Below are positions 9,336 to 17,822 of a stretch of DNA of 64,000 nucleotides, one piece after another. Source of the DNA: Lacibacter sp. H407 (GTDB lineage: Bacteria > Bacteroidota > Bacteroidia > Chitinophagales > Chitinophagaceae); contig NZ_JBBKTU010000001.1 in assembly GCF_037892605.1 (NCBI RefSeq), positions 1,302,001-1,366,000 on the forward strand, read 5' to 3'. The position numbers and the translations under genes are program-made. Every line of letters begins with the position of its first letter. The first letter of the stretch is position 1. The notes beneath the pieces were generated by a model. It ran no database searches. It saw only the letters and a program-made list of their open reading frames with translations, and was not told the origin of the DNA.

Positions 9336-10196
9336 TTATCGTAGCTCTTTCTTCCTTGCAATTTGCAATAACTGTAAGTGTGGTTGTAAATGTACCAGAC
9401 TGTCTTTTTGTAAAAACTGGCGGAGATGTTTGTAGAAATGACTGTAATCGTAATACCCATACACGCCGTAGTGAAAGGTTTGCGGACGGGTAATGATATG
9501 ACTAACGGCTTTGCGTATGCGCAGCACCTGCAGTGCCTGCTTACTGCTGAGGCCGGTACTGGTTTCAAAATAACGTTGCAGTGTGCGGGTGGAAACATGA
9601 TGCTGGGCAGCCAGCTCTTCCACAGCGGTATGGAAACTATTATCGATCACCGCTTTTTGTAAAATGGAAGTAACAATGCTGATGGGTTTTAATGAACCCT
9701 GGTATTGCTCAATGATCTGTTCGTAATGCTGGGTTAAATACTGTACCCGTTTTTCAAACGTAAACAAATGCTTTACATTATTGATCACTGTTTGTTCCAT
9801 CAGGTAACTCAATGGAAACATGGTGCCGCTGTATTCGGAAAAATTCACCTTCTTCTCAAAGATCACCGGACTCACTTTAAACTTGATCCCAAACACCACA
9901 TTGCCGGGTTGGTGAAATGCTTCAATATTATTGAGCCTTGGTAAAAAGCCATCGCCACGCAGTTGTTGTTTGTTTTGCTCGATCTGCATGGAGTAAGGCG
10001 TACCCAGATTAATGAGATACGAATAACCAAGATTGGGAAACAATACATCGCTAAAACCTTCCGGATATTTCTGCCAGAGATGTTCAAATTTTGTTTGCCA
10101 GAAAAACTCAATGAACAATGCCAACGGCCCCGTTACATAATGTCGGTAGTAGTTAGTTTCGAAGTGATCGGTATGAACAAACTCAATGTGTTGCAC
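9336..10196 (-). CDS. AraC-family transcriptional regulator
   Basis: A 286-residue regulator. The N-terminal ~150 residues form a sensor region of the type common in Bacteroidota AraC proteins (starts HTDHFETNYYRHYVTGPLALFIEFFWQT). The C-terminal ~100 residues hold the double helix-turn-helix: AVEELAAQHHVSTRTLQRYFETSTGLSSKQ is the first, and GYYDYSHFYKHLRQFLQ the second, with the family's Y-DxSHF-K-FR-like signature. It lies 77 nt downstream of a small membrane protein gene on the same strand, which may be its partner or its target. Its ligand is unknown. Confidence 0.85.
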   Translation of the reverse strand: MQHIEFVHTDHFETNYYRHYVTGPLALFIEFFWQTKFEHLWQKYPEGFSDVLFPNLGYSYLINLGTPYSMQIEQNKQQLRGDGFLPRLNNIEAFHQPGNVVFGIKFKVSPVIFEKKVNFSEYSGTMFPLSYLMEQTVINNVKHLFTFEKRVQYLTQHYEQIIEQYQGSLKPISIVTSILQKAVIDNSFHTAVEELAAQHHVSTRTLQRYFETSTGLSSKQALQVLRIRKAVSHIITRPQTFHYGVYGYYDYSHFYKHLRQFLQKDSLVHLQPHLQLLQIARKKELR

Positions 10197-10273
10197 GCTA
10201 CCAAAGTAAACAACAACGCAACTGTATGCAATGGATACGTGATGAACGGCACACCGCTTATCAACTATTCACG

Positions 10274-10543
10274 TTAACGATTTATTAGTAAACCGTACAC
10301 AAACAAACCAAGCGTTAGTAACACGTGCACAAAGAGCCATGCTTTTTGCCAGCCTTTTCGGTTAGTCCACTTAACAGCTGGGTTAAACGGATCGAAGATC
10401 AATGCGATTCCCAGGTTGGATGCTGCGGTAAAAATATCCTTACTTACAAACAGAAAGTAAAGACTTAATAAAACGAATGCCACATAACCCCAGCGGTTGA
10501 TCGCAGGGCTGATGTCTTTTGCAGTTGTTTTTTCTGTTGTCAT
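10274..10543 (-). CDS. Small inner-membrane protein, unknown function
   Basis: An 89-residue protein with three hydrophobic segments (about 19-36, 41-50 and 68-86) and a polar, threonine-rich N-terminus. I do not recognise its family. It lies upstream of the AraC regulator on the same strand, so the two may be co-transcribed. The reading is supported by its membrane-protein character and neat fit between neighbours. Confidence 0.6.
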   Translation of the reverse strand: MTTEKTTAKDISPAINRWGYVAFVLLSLYFLFVSKDIFTAASNLGIALIFDPFNPAVKWTNRKGWQKAWLFVHVLLTLGLFVYGLLINR

Positions 10544-10621
10544 GTTTTTCTTTTCTGATAGGTAGACGTCACAAGAAATTTGTTACAACCTTCAATGTTA
10601 AGAAATCATGATCTGCCTTTG

Positions 10622-10662
10622 TTTGCCACAAAGACACAAAAGCACAAAGCGGCACAAAGAAG
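10622..10662 (+). repeat. CACAAAG-type intergenic repeat, copy 4
   Basis: TTTGCCACAAAGACACAAAA and onward, close to copy 3 at 9137. An inverted partner lies at 10742-10781. Confidence 0.6.
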
Positions 10663-10741
10663 AAAATCAAATTGATCATTCCTCTAACGGAGTGTTTCAC
10701 TGTATGCCTTATCCGATAGATATTGGTTTTTGTCTTTTTTT

Positions 10742-10781
10742 CTTCTTCGTGTTCCTTCCTGCCTTCGTGTTTCCGTGGCAA
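10742..10781 (-). repeat. CACAAAG-type intergenic repeat, copy 5 (inverted)
   Basis: The plus strand reads CTTCTTCGTGTTCCTTCCTG and then a CCTTCGTG word ending in GTGGCAA, which is the family in inverted orientation to copy 4. Confidence 0.5.
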
Positions 10782-10792
10782 CTATTCACCAA

Positions 10793-10830
10793 CAAAAAAA
10801 ACGGCCGTCAGAAAATATCCAACGGCCGTT
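10793..10830 (-). terminator. Rho-independent terminator of the desaturase gene
   Basis: On the minus strand, arms AACGGCCGT (10822-10830) and ACGGCCGTT (10800-10808) are separated by 13 nt and followed by a run of T (the A-run 10794-10800 on the plus strand). It lies 28 nt past the desaturase stop codon. Each arm is itself the palindrome ACGGCCGT. Confidence 0.75.
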
Positions 10831-10858
10831 CAATTATGATCAGTAGTAAAAATTAATG

Positions 10859-11614
10859 TTACTGTTTGCGCTGTGGCAAATGCACCGGCTTTAAACGAAT
10901 GATGTGCAAAGCATGCATCACACGCATAATCAGAAAGGTAAGATCGAACTCATACCACTTCCGTGCAAAGTTGGCATTGTCTTTATCCTTGTGGTGATTG
11001 TTTTGAAACAATTCGCCCATCAGCAATACACCCCATGGCGTTGTGTTCTTACTGTGGTCTTCAATTTTAAAATTGCGGTAACCCAACTTATGACCAAACC
11101 AGTTTACAATAGCACCTTGGATAGGGCCCATCAAAAAATGAATCGGCAACAAGAGGAACCACCAGAAGCTTGGTGCAAAAAAGAAATAGAAGGCAACATA
11201 CCCTGCAATAAAAAAGCCACGGGTAATATTGTTATGGCCAAACTTATCGAGCTTATCCCAAACAGGTAAGTACTCACGTGTAAATTCGGGATCGGGTACA
11301 TTTTTACCGGTAACAAATCCACTGAAGATACGTGCTGTGTGCACCATCATTTGCCAGATATCTTTAAAGAAATGCGGAGAGTGCGGATCTTTCTCCGTGT
11401 CGCTGTACGCATGGTGCATGCGATGCATCACCGCATATGCACGTGGAACTAAAAACGAAGAACCCTGTACAAACCATGTTAAGAAATAAAATGTTTTTTC
11501 CCAACCCGGTTTGGCCGTGTACATCTGGTGGGAAGCATAACGATGGAGAAAGAATGAGTGGAAGAACAAACTTAAAAACCAATGCAATGTAAAAAACAAG
11601 AGAATCGCTGTCAT
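10859..11614 (-). CDS. Acyl-CoA (fatty acid) desaturase, delta-9 type
   Basis: Membrane-bound di-iron desaturase that introduces a double bond into saturated acyl chains, adjusting membrane fluidity. The three histidine boxes are visible: HRYASH near residue 24, HRMHH, and QNNHH near the C-terminus, separated by hydrophobic segments. I choose the Met at 11614 (MTAILLFFTLHWFLSLFFHS), which gives 251 residues and the usual N-terminus of the short Bacteroidota desaturases. The frame is open upstream to 11713, but those 33 residues look like translated leader. A strong terminator follows. Confidence 0.9.
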   Translation of the reverse strand: MTAILLFFTLHWFLSLFFHSFFLHRYASHQMYTAKPGWEKTFYFLTWFVQGSSFLVPRAYAVMHRMHHAYSDTEKDPHSPHFFKDIWQMMVHTARIFSGFVTGKNVPDPEFTREYLPVWDKLDKFGHNNITRGFFIAGYVAFYFFFAPSFWWFLLLPIHFLMGPIQGAIVNWFGHKLGYRNFKIEDHSKNTTPWGVLLMGELFQNNHHKDKDNANFARKWYEFDLTFLIMRVMHALHIIRLKPVHLPQRKQ

Positions 11615-11898
11615 GAGAAACGTAAATAGAATAAATGAAATAAGGTTGCAAAGAAAGCATATAAAAAGCACACAACATGAACTGTAGAAAAACAAGACGA
11701 AGTTTTGACCCAATTACTCAACACTCAGTCGTAAAAGCAAACAACTGTGTGTTAAAAACTGGTGGTAACTATCTGTTCACTTGCCAATTACAATCACTAA
11801 CTTTCTGCAACAGAACCCCACCCCGTTGATTGCTTGCACTTAGTTCCACCCCCATTGATTGCTGCCACTTCTATTTTTTTACTCAAAACCAACCACAC

Positions 11899-12441
11899 AT
11901 GAAACATGTTTTCCTGGTAGCCAGCATTATTGGCCTTATGCTTGCGTGCAACAACGAAACAGAAACTCCAACAGATGCGGCCACAGCACCTGCTGCAACA
12001 ACAACTCCCCCCGATCTTCCGTACACTGCCATGTATTCCAGCAGTTGGGATACCAATGTATCGGATACTGATTTGAAAACGGTGCTGCAGAGTTATAAAG
12101 ACTGGGCCGATGGAAACCTCGATGGCGTGATGCGTGCCATGGGCGATTCGGTTTGGGTAGATGGAAGCGATGGTGTTAGTGCCAATTATTCCAATGCCGA
12201 TCTGCGGAAACGTTGGGCACCATCACGTGACAGTCTCAGCTCTGTAGAAATTCAAATGGATGCCTGGCATAAAATGCGCAGCGAAAAACAGAAAGACAGT
12301 ATTGTGGTGGTGTGGTATAAACAAATTGATACCTACAAAAGCGGACGAGTTGATTCGGCGCATTACCATGATATCAATATGGTAAAGGGCGGAAAAATTG
12401 TTTGGTACAGCCAGTACAAACGCCCGCTGCTTAAAAAGTAA
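11899..12441 (+). CDS. Lipoprotein with NTF2/SnoaL-like domain
   Basis: A 180-residue exported lipoprotein. The lipobox LMLAC ends the signal peptide at residue ~17, followed by a Thr/Ala/Pro-rich linker and an NTF2-like domain (LQSYKDWADGNLDGVMRAMG through IVVVWYKQIDTYK to GGKIVWYSQYKRP). It is a distant paralogue of the lipoprotein at 22103-22648, with the same layout and the same ending pattern (D-INMVKGGKI / NDIRMENGKM). Function is unknown. The Met at 11899 is chosen because it starts the signal peptide. Confidence 0.8.
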   Translation: MKHVFLVASIIGLMLACNNETETPTDAATAPAATTTPPDLPYTAMYSSSWDTNVSDTDLKTVLQSYKDWADGNLDGVMRAMGDSVWVDGSDGVSANYSNADLRKRWAPSRDSLSSVEIQMDAWHKMRSEKQKDSIVVVWYKQIDTYKSGRVDSAHYHDINMVKGGKIVWYSQYKRPLLKK

Positions 12442-12671
12442 CTACGAACCCAACCAGTATATGAAGCAGCAGCCAAGTGGTTGCTGTTTTTTTGTGCCAC
12501 CGAGGTCCGGCTCTGCCGGTCATATTCCTGCTGCCCAACCTTCCTGTCATCCCGACCGGTCCCGCAATCGGCGGGAGGCACGAGGGATCTGATCTGTTGA
12601 AAAATGTTTTGCCGTCGATGAACACAAAAGAACACAGATAAAAAACAGCCAATAACAGCAAGCAGTAAGTA

Positions 12672-12700
12672 CGGTCGGCCCGGCTCTGCCGGTCTGAACG
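12672..12700 (-). repeat. 29-bp CGTTCAGACCGG element, copy in minus orientation
   Basis: Matches the copies at 22877-22905 and 25261-25289 with one or two differences. Its left flank, back to about 12610, also matches the inverted flank of the 22877 copy (to about 22968). The full unit is therefore near 90 bp and includes a GATGAACACA...ACACAGATAAAAAACA part. Confidence 0.7.
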
Positions 12701-12795
12701 CTTGAAGAAACTTCCACGCCGAGTTCACTTAGTTGGCAGAGAAAAATCCCTTTGCGCCCTCATCCTCTCTGCATGAAAAACAATCAATAGTAGTA

Positions 12796-12824
12796 CGGTC
12801 GGGACGGTTTCACCGGCCTGAACG
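12796..12824 (-). repeat. 29-bp CGTTCAGACCGG element, diverged copy
   Basis: Minus-strand reading CGTTCAGGCCGGTGAAACCG then TCCCGACCG; same length and layout as the other copies. Confidence 0.6.
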
Positions 12825-12942
12825 CTTGCAACAACCCGACTTGAATTTGCTTTGCCTCTTGCCAATTGTTACTTACATCTTACTGCTTGTCCCTTGAATA
12901 TTGCACATTGTCTATTGCCCATTGCTCCTCACTTCTCTTTTC

Positions 12943-12950
12943 TACCTTTA
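12943..12950 (+). promoter_or_regulatory. -7-like promoter element for vsr
   Basis: TACCTTTA, one mismatch from TAnnTTTG, lies 4 nt upstream of the vsr start codon, the same close spacing seen at several genes in this window. Confidence 0.35.
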
Positions 12951-12954
12951 GCCA

Positions 12955-13368
12955 ATGGCCGATGTACATACCAAAGCACAACGCAGCTACAACATGAGCC
13001 GCATCAAAGGCAAAAACACAAAGCCCGAACTGCTGGTGCGGAAATATTTACATGCACAGGGCTTTCGTTACAAACTGCACGACAAAACTTTACCCGGCAA
13101 GCCCGATCTCGTATTACCTAAATACAACACCGCCATCTTCATACACGGCTGCTTCTGGCACGGACACGCAAACTGTAAATATTTTACCATTCCCAAAACA
13201 AGAACCGATTGGTGGATGGATAAGATCAATAAGAATCGTACGAATGATGTAAAAGCAATGAAGCTGCTGAAGGAAGATGGATGGAAAATAATTACGATCT
13301 GGGAATGCAAACTAAAACCTGCTAAGCTTGAACAAACACTTGCCGCTCTGGTAAAAAAACTCTCCTGA
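12955..13368 (+). CDS. vsr: Very-short-patch repair endonuclease Vsr
   Basis: Nicks DNA next to T:G mismatches that arise when 5-methylcytosine deaminates, protecting methylated sites from C-to-T mutation. The 137-residue length is normal. Visible motifs are SRIKGKNTKPELLVRKYLH at the start, GKPDLVLPKYNTAIFIHGCFWHGH with the catalytic Asp and zinc/active-site His residues, and GWKIITIWECKLK at the end. It is the first gene of a cluster that continues with an XRE controller, a C5 methyltransferase and an HpaII-like nuclease, which makes functional sense. Confidence 0.93.
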   Translation: MADVHTKAQRSYNMSRIKGKNTKPELLVRKYLHAQGFRYKLHDKTLPGKPDLVLPKYNTAIFIHGCFWHGHANCKYFTIPKTRTDWWMDKINKNRTNDVKAMKLLKEDGWKIITIWECKLKPAKLEQTLAALVKKLS

Positions 13369-13391
13369 TTAATTACTCCCACAAACTGAAC

Positions 13392-13422
13392 GTGACTTAA
13401 AGGCAAATGTACTTTACGTCAC
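13392..13422. promoter_or_regulatory. Palindromic operator-like site upstream of the R-M controller
   Basis: GTGACTTAAAG (13392-13402) and CTTTACGTCAC (13412-13422) form an inverted repeat with one mismatch in 11 bp and a 9-nt spacer. It lies 19 nt upstream of the XRE controller gene. Controller proteins of R-M systems bind such paired sites and regulate their own operon; that role is inferred here. Confidence 0.5.
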
Positions 13423-13441
13423 ATGCTTTACTATTGTTTTC

Positions 13442-13681
13442 ATGGATATGAAAACCAAAATTGGTTTGCGCATTAAAGAACTACGCACCGATCAAAATCT
13501 CACACAGGAAGAAGTTGCATGGAAAGCAGAGGTAGACAGAACATTTATGAACCATGTTGAAAATGGTAAACGCAATGTTTCTGTTGATACACTTTCAAAA
13601 ATTATCTGCAACGGATTAGAAACAAGTTTCAAGGATTTTTTTCACACAGAACTATTTAACGGGAAAAGGAAAAGCAAATGA
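13442..13681 (+). CDS. XRE-family helix-turn-helix controller of the R-M system
   Basis: A 79-residue single-domain protein of the XRE/C-protein type: IGLRIKELRTDQNLTQEEVA forms the first helices, and VDRTFMNHVENGKRNVSVDT the recognition helix region. Its size and position before the methyltransferase fit a C protein that times methyltransferase and nuclease expression. A palindromic site lies just upstream. Its stop overlaps the methyltransferase start (ATGA). Confidence 0.85.
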   Translation: MDMKTKIGLRIKELRTDQNLTQEEVAWKAEVDRTFMNHVENGKRNVSVDTLSKIICNGLETSFKDFFHTELFNGKRKSK

Positions 13682-14955
13682 AAACAATCGAAAAACCAAT
13701 ATTGGTTAGCGCAAAAATTTATATAGTAGCAGAGAAGCTTTGGAAAGTAGCTCTTTTTGGTCCTGATAATTACCAGGCAGCAGTCATAAGTCATTACGTA
13801 AAAACAAAAGAGAAGAAACTTAAAAAGCCTGCAATTGCATTTGCAAAGGAATTGCTGACAGGATATTTTGAAGAGAACGAAATTTCAAATGCTGTTGCTG
13901 AGCAGGCATTACAATATTTAATAAAATTCAACGACGATATCCCGTTTCCCACACCTCCTAAACCAAAATTTAAATTCATCGATTTATTCGCCGGGATTGG
14001 AGGTTTCAGACTTGCTATGCAAAATTTAGGAGGTGAGTGTGTTTTCTCTTCTGAGTGGGATAAAGAAGCTCAAAAAACTTACTACGCAAACTTTGGTGAA
14101 ATTCCGTTTGGAGATATTACTAAAGAAGAAACAAAAAAATGGATTCCAAAAGAGTTTGATGTTCTCTGCGCAGGCTTTCCATGTCAGGCATTTTCAATTG
14201 CCGGTAAGCGGGGAGGTTTTAATGACACAAGAGGAACACTTTTCTATGATGTTGCAGAAATAATACGAAGACATAAACCTAAAGCTATTTTTCTGGAAAA
14301 TGTAAAAGGGCTTGTTAGCCATGATAAGAGAAAAACGCTTGAAACAATTCTTTACGTACTAAGGGAAGAGTTAAAGTATTATGTCCCCGATCCTGAAATT
14401 TTAAATGCAAAATATTTTGGTGTGCCACAAAATCGAGAAAGGATTTTTATTGTTGGCTTCAAAAAAGAGCTAGGCGTTAAAGATTTTGAATATCCAGAAC
14501 AAAAAGAAATAACCGCAGCAGTAGAAGATATTTTAGAAAAGAAAGTTGTGAATGCAAAATACTACATGTCAACTCAGTATTTGAAAACTCTTGTTGAACA
14601 TAAGGCAAGACATGAAAGTAAGGGTAACGGTTTTGGCTATGAAATTTTAAACAAAGATGGTGTTGCAAATGCAATTGTGGTAGGAGGCATGGGAAGAGAA
14701 AGAAATCTAGTAATTGATAAACGATTAAAAAATTTTACTCCTACAACAAAAATCAAAGGCGAAGTTAATCGTGAAGGAGTAAGAAGATTGACGCCTAGAG
14801 AATGGGCAAGGCTCCAAGGGTTTCCTGATCATTATGTTATAGATAAAGTAGCAGATGCGTCTGCTTATAAGCAGTTTGGTAATTCAGTTGCAGTGCCTGC
14901 AATACAAGCAACAGCTGAATTGGTTATCGAAAAGATTCAAAAACACCTAAAATAA
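13678..14955 (+). CDS. DNA (cytosine-5-)-methyltransferase, HpaII-system type
   Basis: Methylates cytosine at C5 in its recognition site, protecting the host from the partner nuclease. All main motifs are present: I FIDLFAGIGGFRLA, IV GFPCQAFS with the catalytic Cys, VI ENVKGL, VIII QNRERIFIVG, IX RRLTPREWARLQGFP, X YKQFGNSVAVP. The C5 core begins only at about residue 100. The N-terminal ~95 residues are an extra helical domain whose role I do not know. The gene sits between the controller (4-nt overlap) and the nuclease (5-nt gap). Recognition of CCGG is inferred from the neighbouring nuclease. Confidence 0.93.
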   Translation: MKTIEKPILVSAKIYIVAEKLWKVALFGPDNYQAAVISHYVKTKEKKLKKPAIAFAKELLTGYFEENEISNAVAEQALQYLIKFNDDIPFPTPPKPKFKFIDLFAGIGGFRLAMQNLGGECVFSSEWDKEAQKTYYANFGEIPFGDITKEETKKWIPKEFDVLCAGFPCQAFSIAGKRGGFNDTRGTLFYDVAEIIRRHKPKAIFLENVKGLVSHDKRKTLETILYVLREELKYYVPDPEILNAKYFGVPQNRERIFIVGFKKELGVKDFEYPEQKEITAAVEDILEKKVVNAKYYMSTQYLKTLVEHKARHESKGNGFGYEILNKDGVANAIVVGGMGRERNLVIDKRLKNFTPTTKIKGEVNREGVRRLTPREWARLQGFPDHYVIDKVADASAYKQFGNSVAVPAIQATAELVIEKIQKHLK

Positions 14956-14960
14956 TTTTT

Positions 14961-16103
14961 ATGGCATTATCTGGTAATAAAGGAGAATGGAGTGAAGTAT
15001 ATGTTGTACTCAAGCTGTTAGCAGAGGGTAAACTTTTTTCTGCTGATAGTAACTTAAACAAAATAGCTGGGACATTCAATCCAATTATAAAGATCATACG
15101 TGAACAAGCTCAAAATTCTACTATTGAATACTTGATTAATGGGAACATAAAAGTGGTTGAGGCAAATACAAAAAATGTCTTAGTTGAATTAGCTACTTCA
15201 GTTTTTATTAGAGAGGCAAAGAAACTATTCAAAAGTATAAAGCAAGGGAAAGGAAATGCATTTTCTATTTCAGCAGTAGAATCTTTTTTACAAAGTATAA
15301 GCATCACACAACTAAAAACTAAAAGCGTAGAAAAGGCTGATATTATTTTAGTGATTCATGATACGAACACAGCGACAACACCGAAACTTTCCTTTAGTAT
15401 TAAATCACTTATAGGTAAGGAGCCTACATTGCTAAATCCTGGACCTGGAACAAATTTTATCTACAAAATAATTCCATCAAATGGCGGAAAATCTATTGAT
15501 GTAGCAAAGTTTAATAAAGCGACAATAGCTAAGCCTAAAATTACTAATCGAATTAATAAGCTAATTAGTGACGGTTATTCAATCCAATTTAAAACAATTC
15601 AATCAGAAAACTTCTTATTAAACCTTCAGTTACTTGACGGTGATTTACCAAGAATTCTTGCTGAACTGTTATTAATTAAATACAAATACTCAAAATCAAA
15701 AACTAAAGAGTTGTTATCCTTAGTTGAACAAATCAATCCCTTAAATTATGACTTAGGCAAAGGGCATCCTTTTTATAAATATAAGCTTACAAGTTTGCTT
15801 TATGATTATGCTCTTGGTATGACACCTGAAGTAGTATGGAAGGGACAGTATAATGCAAACGGAGGTATTATCGTTGCAAAAAATGATGAGGACGTTATTT
15901 GTTATCATATTTATGATAGAAATCTTTTCCAAGATTATTTGGTTAATAATACCAAGTTTGAGCAGGCCTCTACTGGCGAAGATGAAAGTAATCCTGGGAA
16001 GCCCCGAACAAAAAAGGGAACCAAGACATATCATTATGGTTGGCTTTACGAAGAATCTGGCGAGTATTATTTAAAGCTAAATCTGCAAATTAGGTTTATT
16101 TGA
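14961..16103 (+). CDS. HpaII-family type II restriction endonuclease (predicted)
   Basis: A 380-residue protein that follows the C5 methyltransferase by 5 nt. Its N-terminus, SGNKGEWSEVYVVLKLLAEG followed by KLFSADSNLNKI, is the pattern I associate with the HpaII family, which cuts CCGG. LSFSIKSLIG (about residue 150) could carry the active-site Lys of a PD-(D/E)XK-like fold. Together with a C5 methyltransferase and vsr, which also accompanies the HpaII system, this supports the call. The base composition is clearly AT-rich, as in the genes around it. If it is not HpaII-type, it is still very likely the nuclease of this system. Confidence 0.75.
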   Translation: MALSGNKGEWSEVYVVLKLLAEGKLFSADSNLNKIAGTFNPIIKIIREQAQNSTIEYLINGNIKVVEANTKNVLVELATSVFIREAKKLFKSIKQGKGNAFSISAVESFLQSISITQLKTKSVEKADIILVIHDTNTATTPKLSFSIKSLIGKEPTLLNPGPGTNFIYKIIPSNGGKSIDVAKFNKATIAKPKITNRINKLISDGYSIQFKTIQSENFLLNLQLLDGDLPRILAELLLIKYKYSKSKTKELLSLVEQINPLNYDLGKGHPFYKYKLTSLLYDYALGMTPEVVWKGQYNANGGIIVAKNDEDVICYHIYDRNLFQDYLVNNTKFEQASTGEDESNPGKPRTKKGTKTYHYGWLYEESGEYYLKLNLQIRFI

Positions 16104-16194
16104 GAACTAGCTTTTTTAGTGTAATCATTCTTTTTAGATGAATCCTCTGCTTTTTATAAGTAAAATCTGCATAGACGACTCATACGACACTTGT
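16104..16194. other. Junction between convergent R-M and GHKL operons
   Basis: 91 AT-rich nt between the nuclease stop and the stop of the minus-strand operon. I see no strong hairpin. Confidence 0.4.
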
Positions 16195-16947
16195 TTATAA
16201 GGCTTCAATTTTTGTTGTAACGGCCTCTAGTGATTGTTCAAAGAAACCTCTTTTCATGAAGCTAACGGGTTTAGTACCTCCAATAAGATTTATATACTTA
16301 GTTATAAACCTGGTTTTATCTTCAAATTTATTTTCAAATAACTGGGGGTTGTTTTTGATAAAAGATAAAATGCCAATAACAGCTTCTTTATGTCTGGATA
16401 AATTATATGTTCCAAGAGTGCGTGTAGCAAAATCAACATTTCTGTATAATACCTCAGTCAGATGATATGGGTTTTCAGAATTTTCTGCGTCATAAGAAAG
16501 ATAGGCTGACCACCATAAGCCCGAAATTCCATGTCTTAAAAAATTTGACTGCGTCGGGCTGGAAATAAACCAGTGATCAAGAATATACTTAGAAGGATCC
16601 TTAGCATTATTAGTACGAATTCCAGGCCACCTCATGCTCATGTATTTAAAGCAATCGACATGTGCGAGATAAATCCAAAATCTTTCATCTGAAGCTTGTA
16701 AAGGGGTCAAGTCTTTATATGCGATATGAATTTTTTTAGCATTTTCACAATCTTCAAATCCTTTTGATGATGTGTCAGTAGTTATCAGCGATAATTTATC
16801 AGGTGCATTGATTGCTGGTGTTACGAGCGTTGACTGATCGTCAAAAAGGAAAGTATCGCTTTGATAGTATTTAATTAAAGATCCATTCTTGATACCTTCT
16901 TTTAACTTATCTAAATAGGAACGTTTAAATATTTTTTGAAACTCCAT
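16195..16947 (-). CDS. Third gene of the GHKL operon, unknown (DUF6339-like)
   Basis: A 250-residue soluble protein. The middle is the most distinctive part: LTPLQASDERFWIYLAHVDC, then YMSMRWPGIR, DHWFISS and RHGISGLWWSAYLSY, an aromatic-rich helical pattern that I associate only weakly with the DUF6339 family. No known catalytic motif stands out. It lies 11 nt after the second gene of the operon, so the three are probably made together. It converges on the HpaII-like nuclease gene. Function unknown; by position a part of a defence system. Confidence 0.6.
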   Translation of the reverse strand: MEFQKIFKRSYLDKLKEGIKNGSLIKYYQSDTFLFDDQSTLVTPAINAPDKLSLITTDTSSKGFEDCENAKKIHIAYKDLTPLQASDERFWIYLAHVDCFKYMSMRWPGIRTNNAKDPSKYILDHWFISSPTQSNFLRHGISGLWWSAYLSYDAENSENPYHLTEVLYRNVDFATRTLGTYNLSRHKEAVIGILSFIKNNPQLFENKFEDKTRFITKYINLIGGTKPVSFMKRGFFEQSLEAVTTKIEAL

Positions 16948-16958
16948 ATATTACTACA

Positions 16959-17822
16959 TTAATTTTCGTCAACGTTATCAGTTTGCTTGTTAAAAAGATC
17001 TCCGATTAGTCTGCTGACTGGAAGGCCCAGAAGTTTTTGTACAATTTTAGGAATATTGATTTCTTCAAAAGGTATTTGCGGCATTTCATTCATAACTCGA
17101 TTATTAATAACCTGAGCCCAAGCATACGTTTCAAAATCTGCAGGCTCTTTTATGAGCCGATGAATTGCATGAATTAAAGTAGACAAGACGATAGAAGAAT
17201 GAAATAAAGATGCCAAAATGGGATCTTTTCCAATCCTTGGATCACTATATTTTTCATAGTCTTTTTGAGAAAGCTCTACTCTGATCTTAGGTCCGTCTAA
17301 AATTATATTAAAGCCACCTGTTTCTTCGCTTCCCTTTATTATTTCCATAAAAGAGGAAACTGCTTTTAATTTTTGATATGAAATGCTAGCAAAGAAAGAA
17401 GATTCACCCATATATGCGAGAATATCTCCTTGTTCAATATCAAACTGATAGCCCCCGAAGTCGTTATGAAAATATCTATTTGAATAGTTTGCAAGCTTTT
17501 CATTCGCAACTACAAGAAACAATAGGTTTACCTGATTTCTAACTTCATTTTTTGCAATTAGAATTTTTTGCTCTTTTTGTTGTGTTGTAAACACCTTTCT
17601 ATATAATGTGGAAGAACAGCTTACTTCACATGCGAAAGACAATTTGCCCACTTCTATGAGCTGATTTATCTCGTCATTATTTATAATATATTCAAAAGAA
17701 AGAATATAGTTTTCTTTATCTGTTTTGTCATCGTAGTTAATATTCATGGTTGGGTATTCACCAATATAATCATCTCCCAACCCACTGACAGGATGCGGGA
17801 AGGAATAGCCGTTAAATTTCAT
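16959..17822 (-). CDS. Second gene of the GHKL operon, unknown
   Basis: A 287-residue protein that I do not recognise. The first ~180 residues look beta-rich (SFPHPVSGLGDDYIGEYPTM, FACEVSCSSTLYRKVF, YQFDIEQGDILAYMGE). The rest is helical and starts with DPRIGKDPILASLFHSSIVL, then AWAQVINNRVM. It has no signal peptide or clear membrane segment. Its start overlaps the end of the GHKL ATPase gene by 11 nt, which argues for translational coupling and a shared complex or pathway. Confidence 0.6.
   Translation of the reverse strand: MKFNGYSFPHPVSGLGDDYIGEYPTMNINYDDKTDKENYILSFEYIINNDEINQLIEVGKLSFACEVSCSSTLYRKVFTTQQKEQKILIAKNEVRNQVNLLFLVVANEKLANYSNRYFHNDFGGYQFDIEQGDILAYMGESSFFASISYQKLKAVSSFMEIIKGSEETGGFNIILDGPKIRVELSQKDYEKYSDPRIGKDPILASLFHSSIVLSTLIHAIHRLIKEPADFETYAWAQVINNRVMNEMPQIPFEEINIPKIVQKLLGLPVSRLIGDLFNKQTDNVDEN

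Larger units (their letters stand above)
10544..10858. other. Intergenic region with repeats and a terminator
   Basis: 315 nt without a gene. It holds two CACAAAG-type repeats in opposite orientation (10622-10662 and 10742-10781) and the desaturase terminator (10793-10830). Confidence 0.6.
12442..12954. other. Repeat-rich intergenic region at the left edge of the defence island
   Basis: 513 nt with no supported gene. It holds copies of the 29-bp CGTTCAGACCGG element in minus orientation (12672-12700, 12796-12824), part of a third (about 12503-12523), a GACCGGTCCCGCAATCGGCGGGA hairpin-like word near 12553-12575, and TTGCCAATTGC-type words at 12850-12935. Confidence 0.6.
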
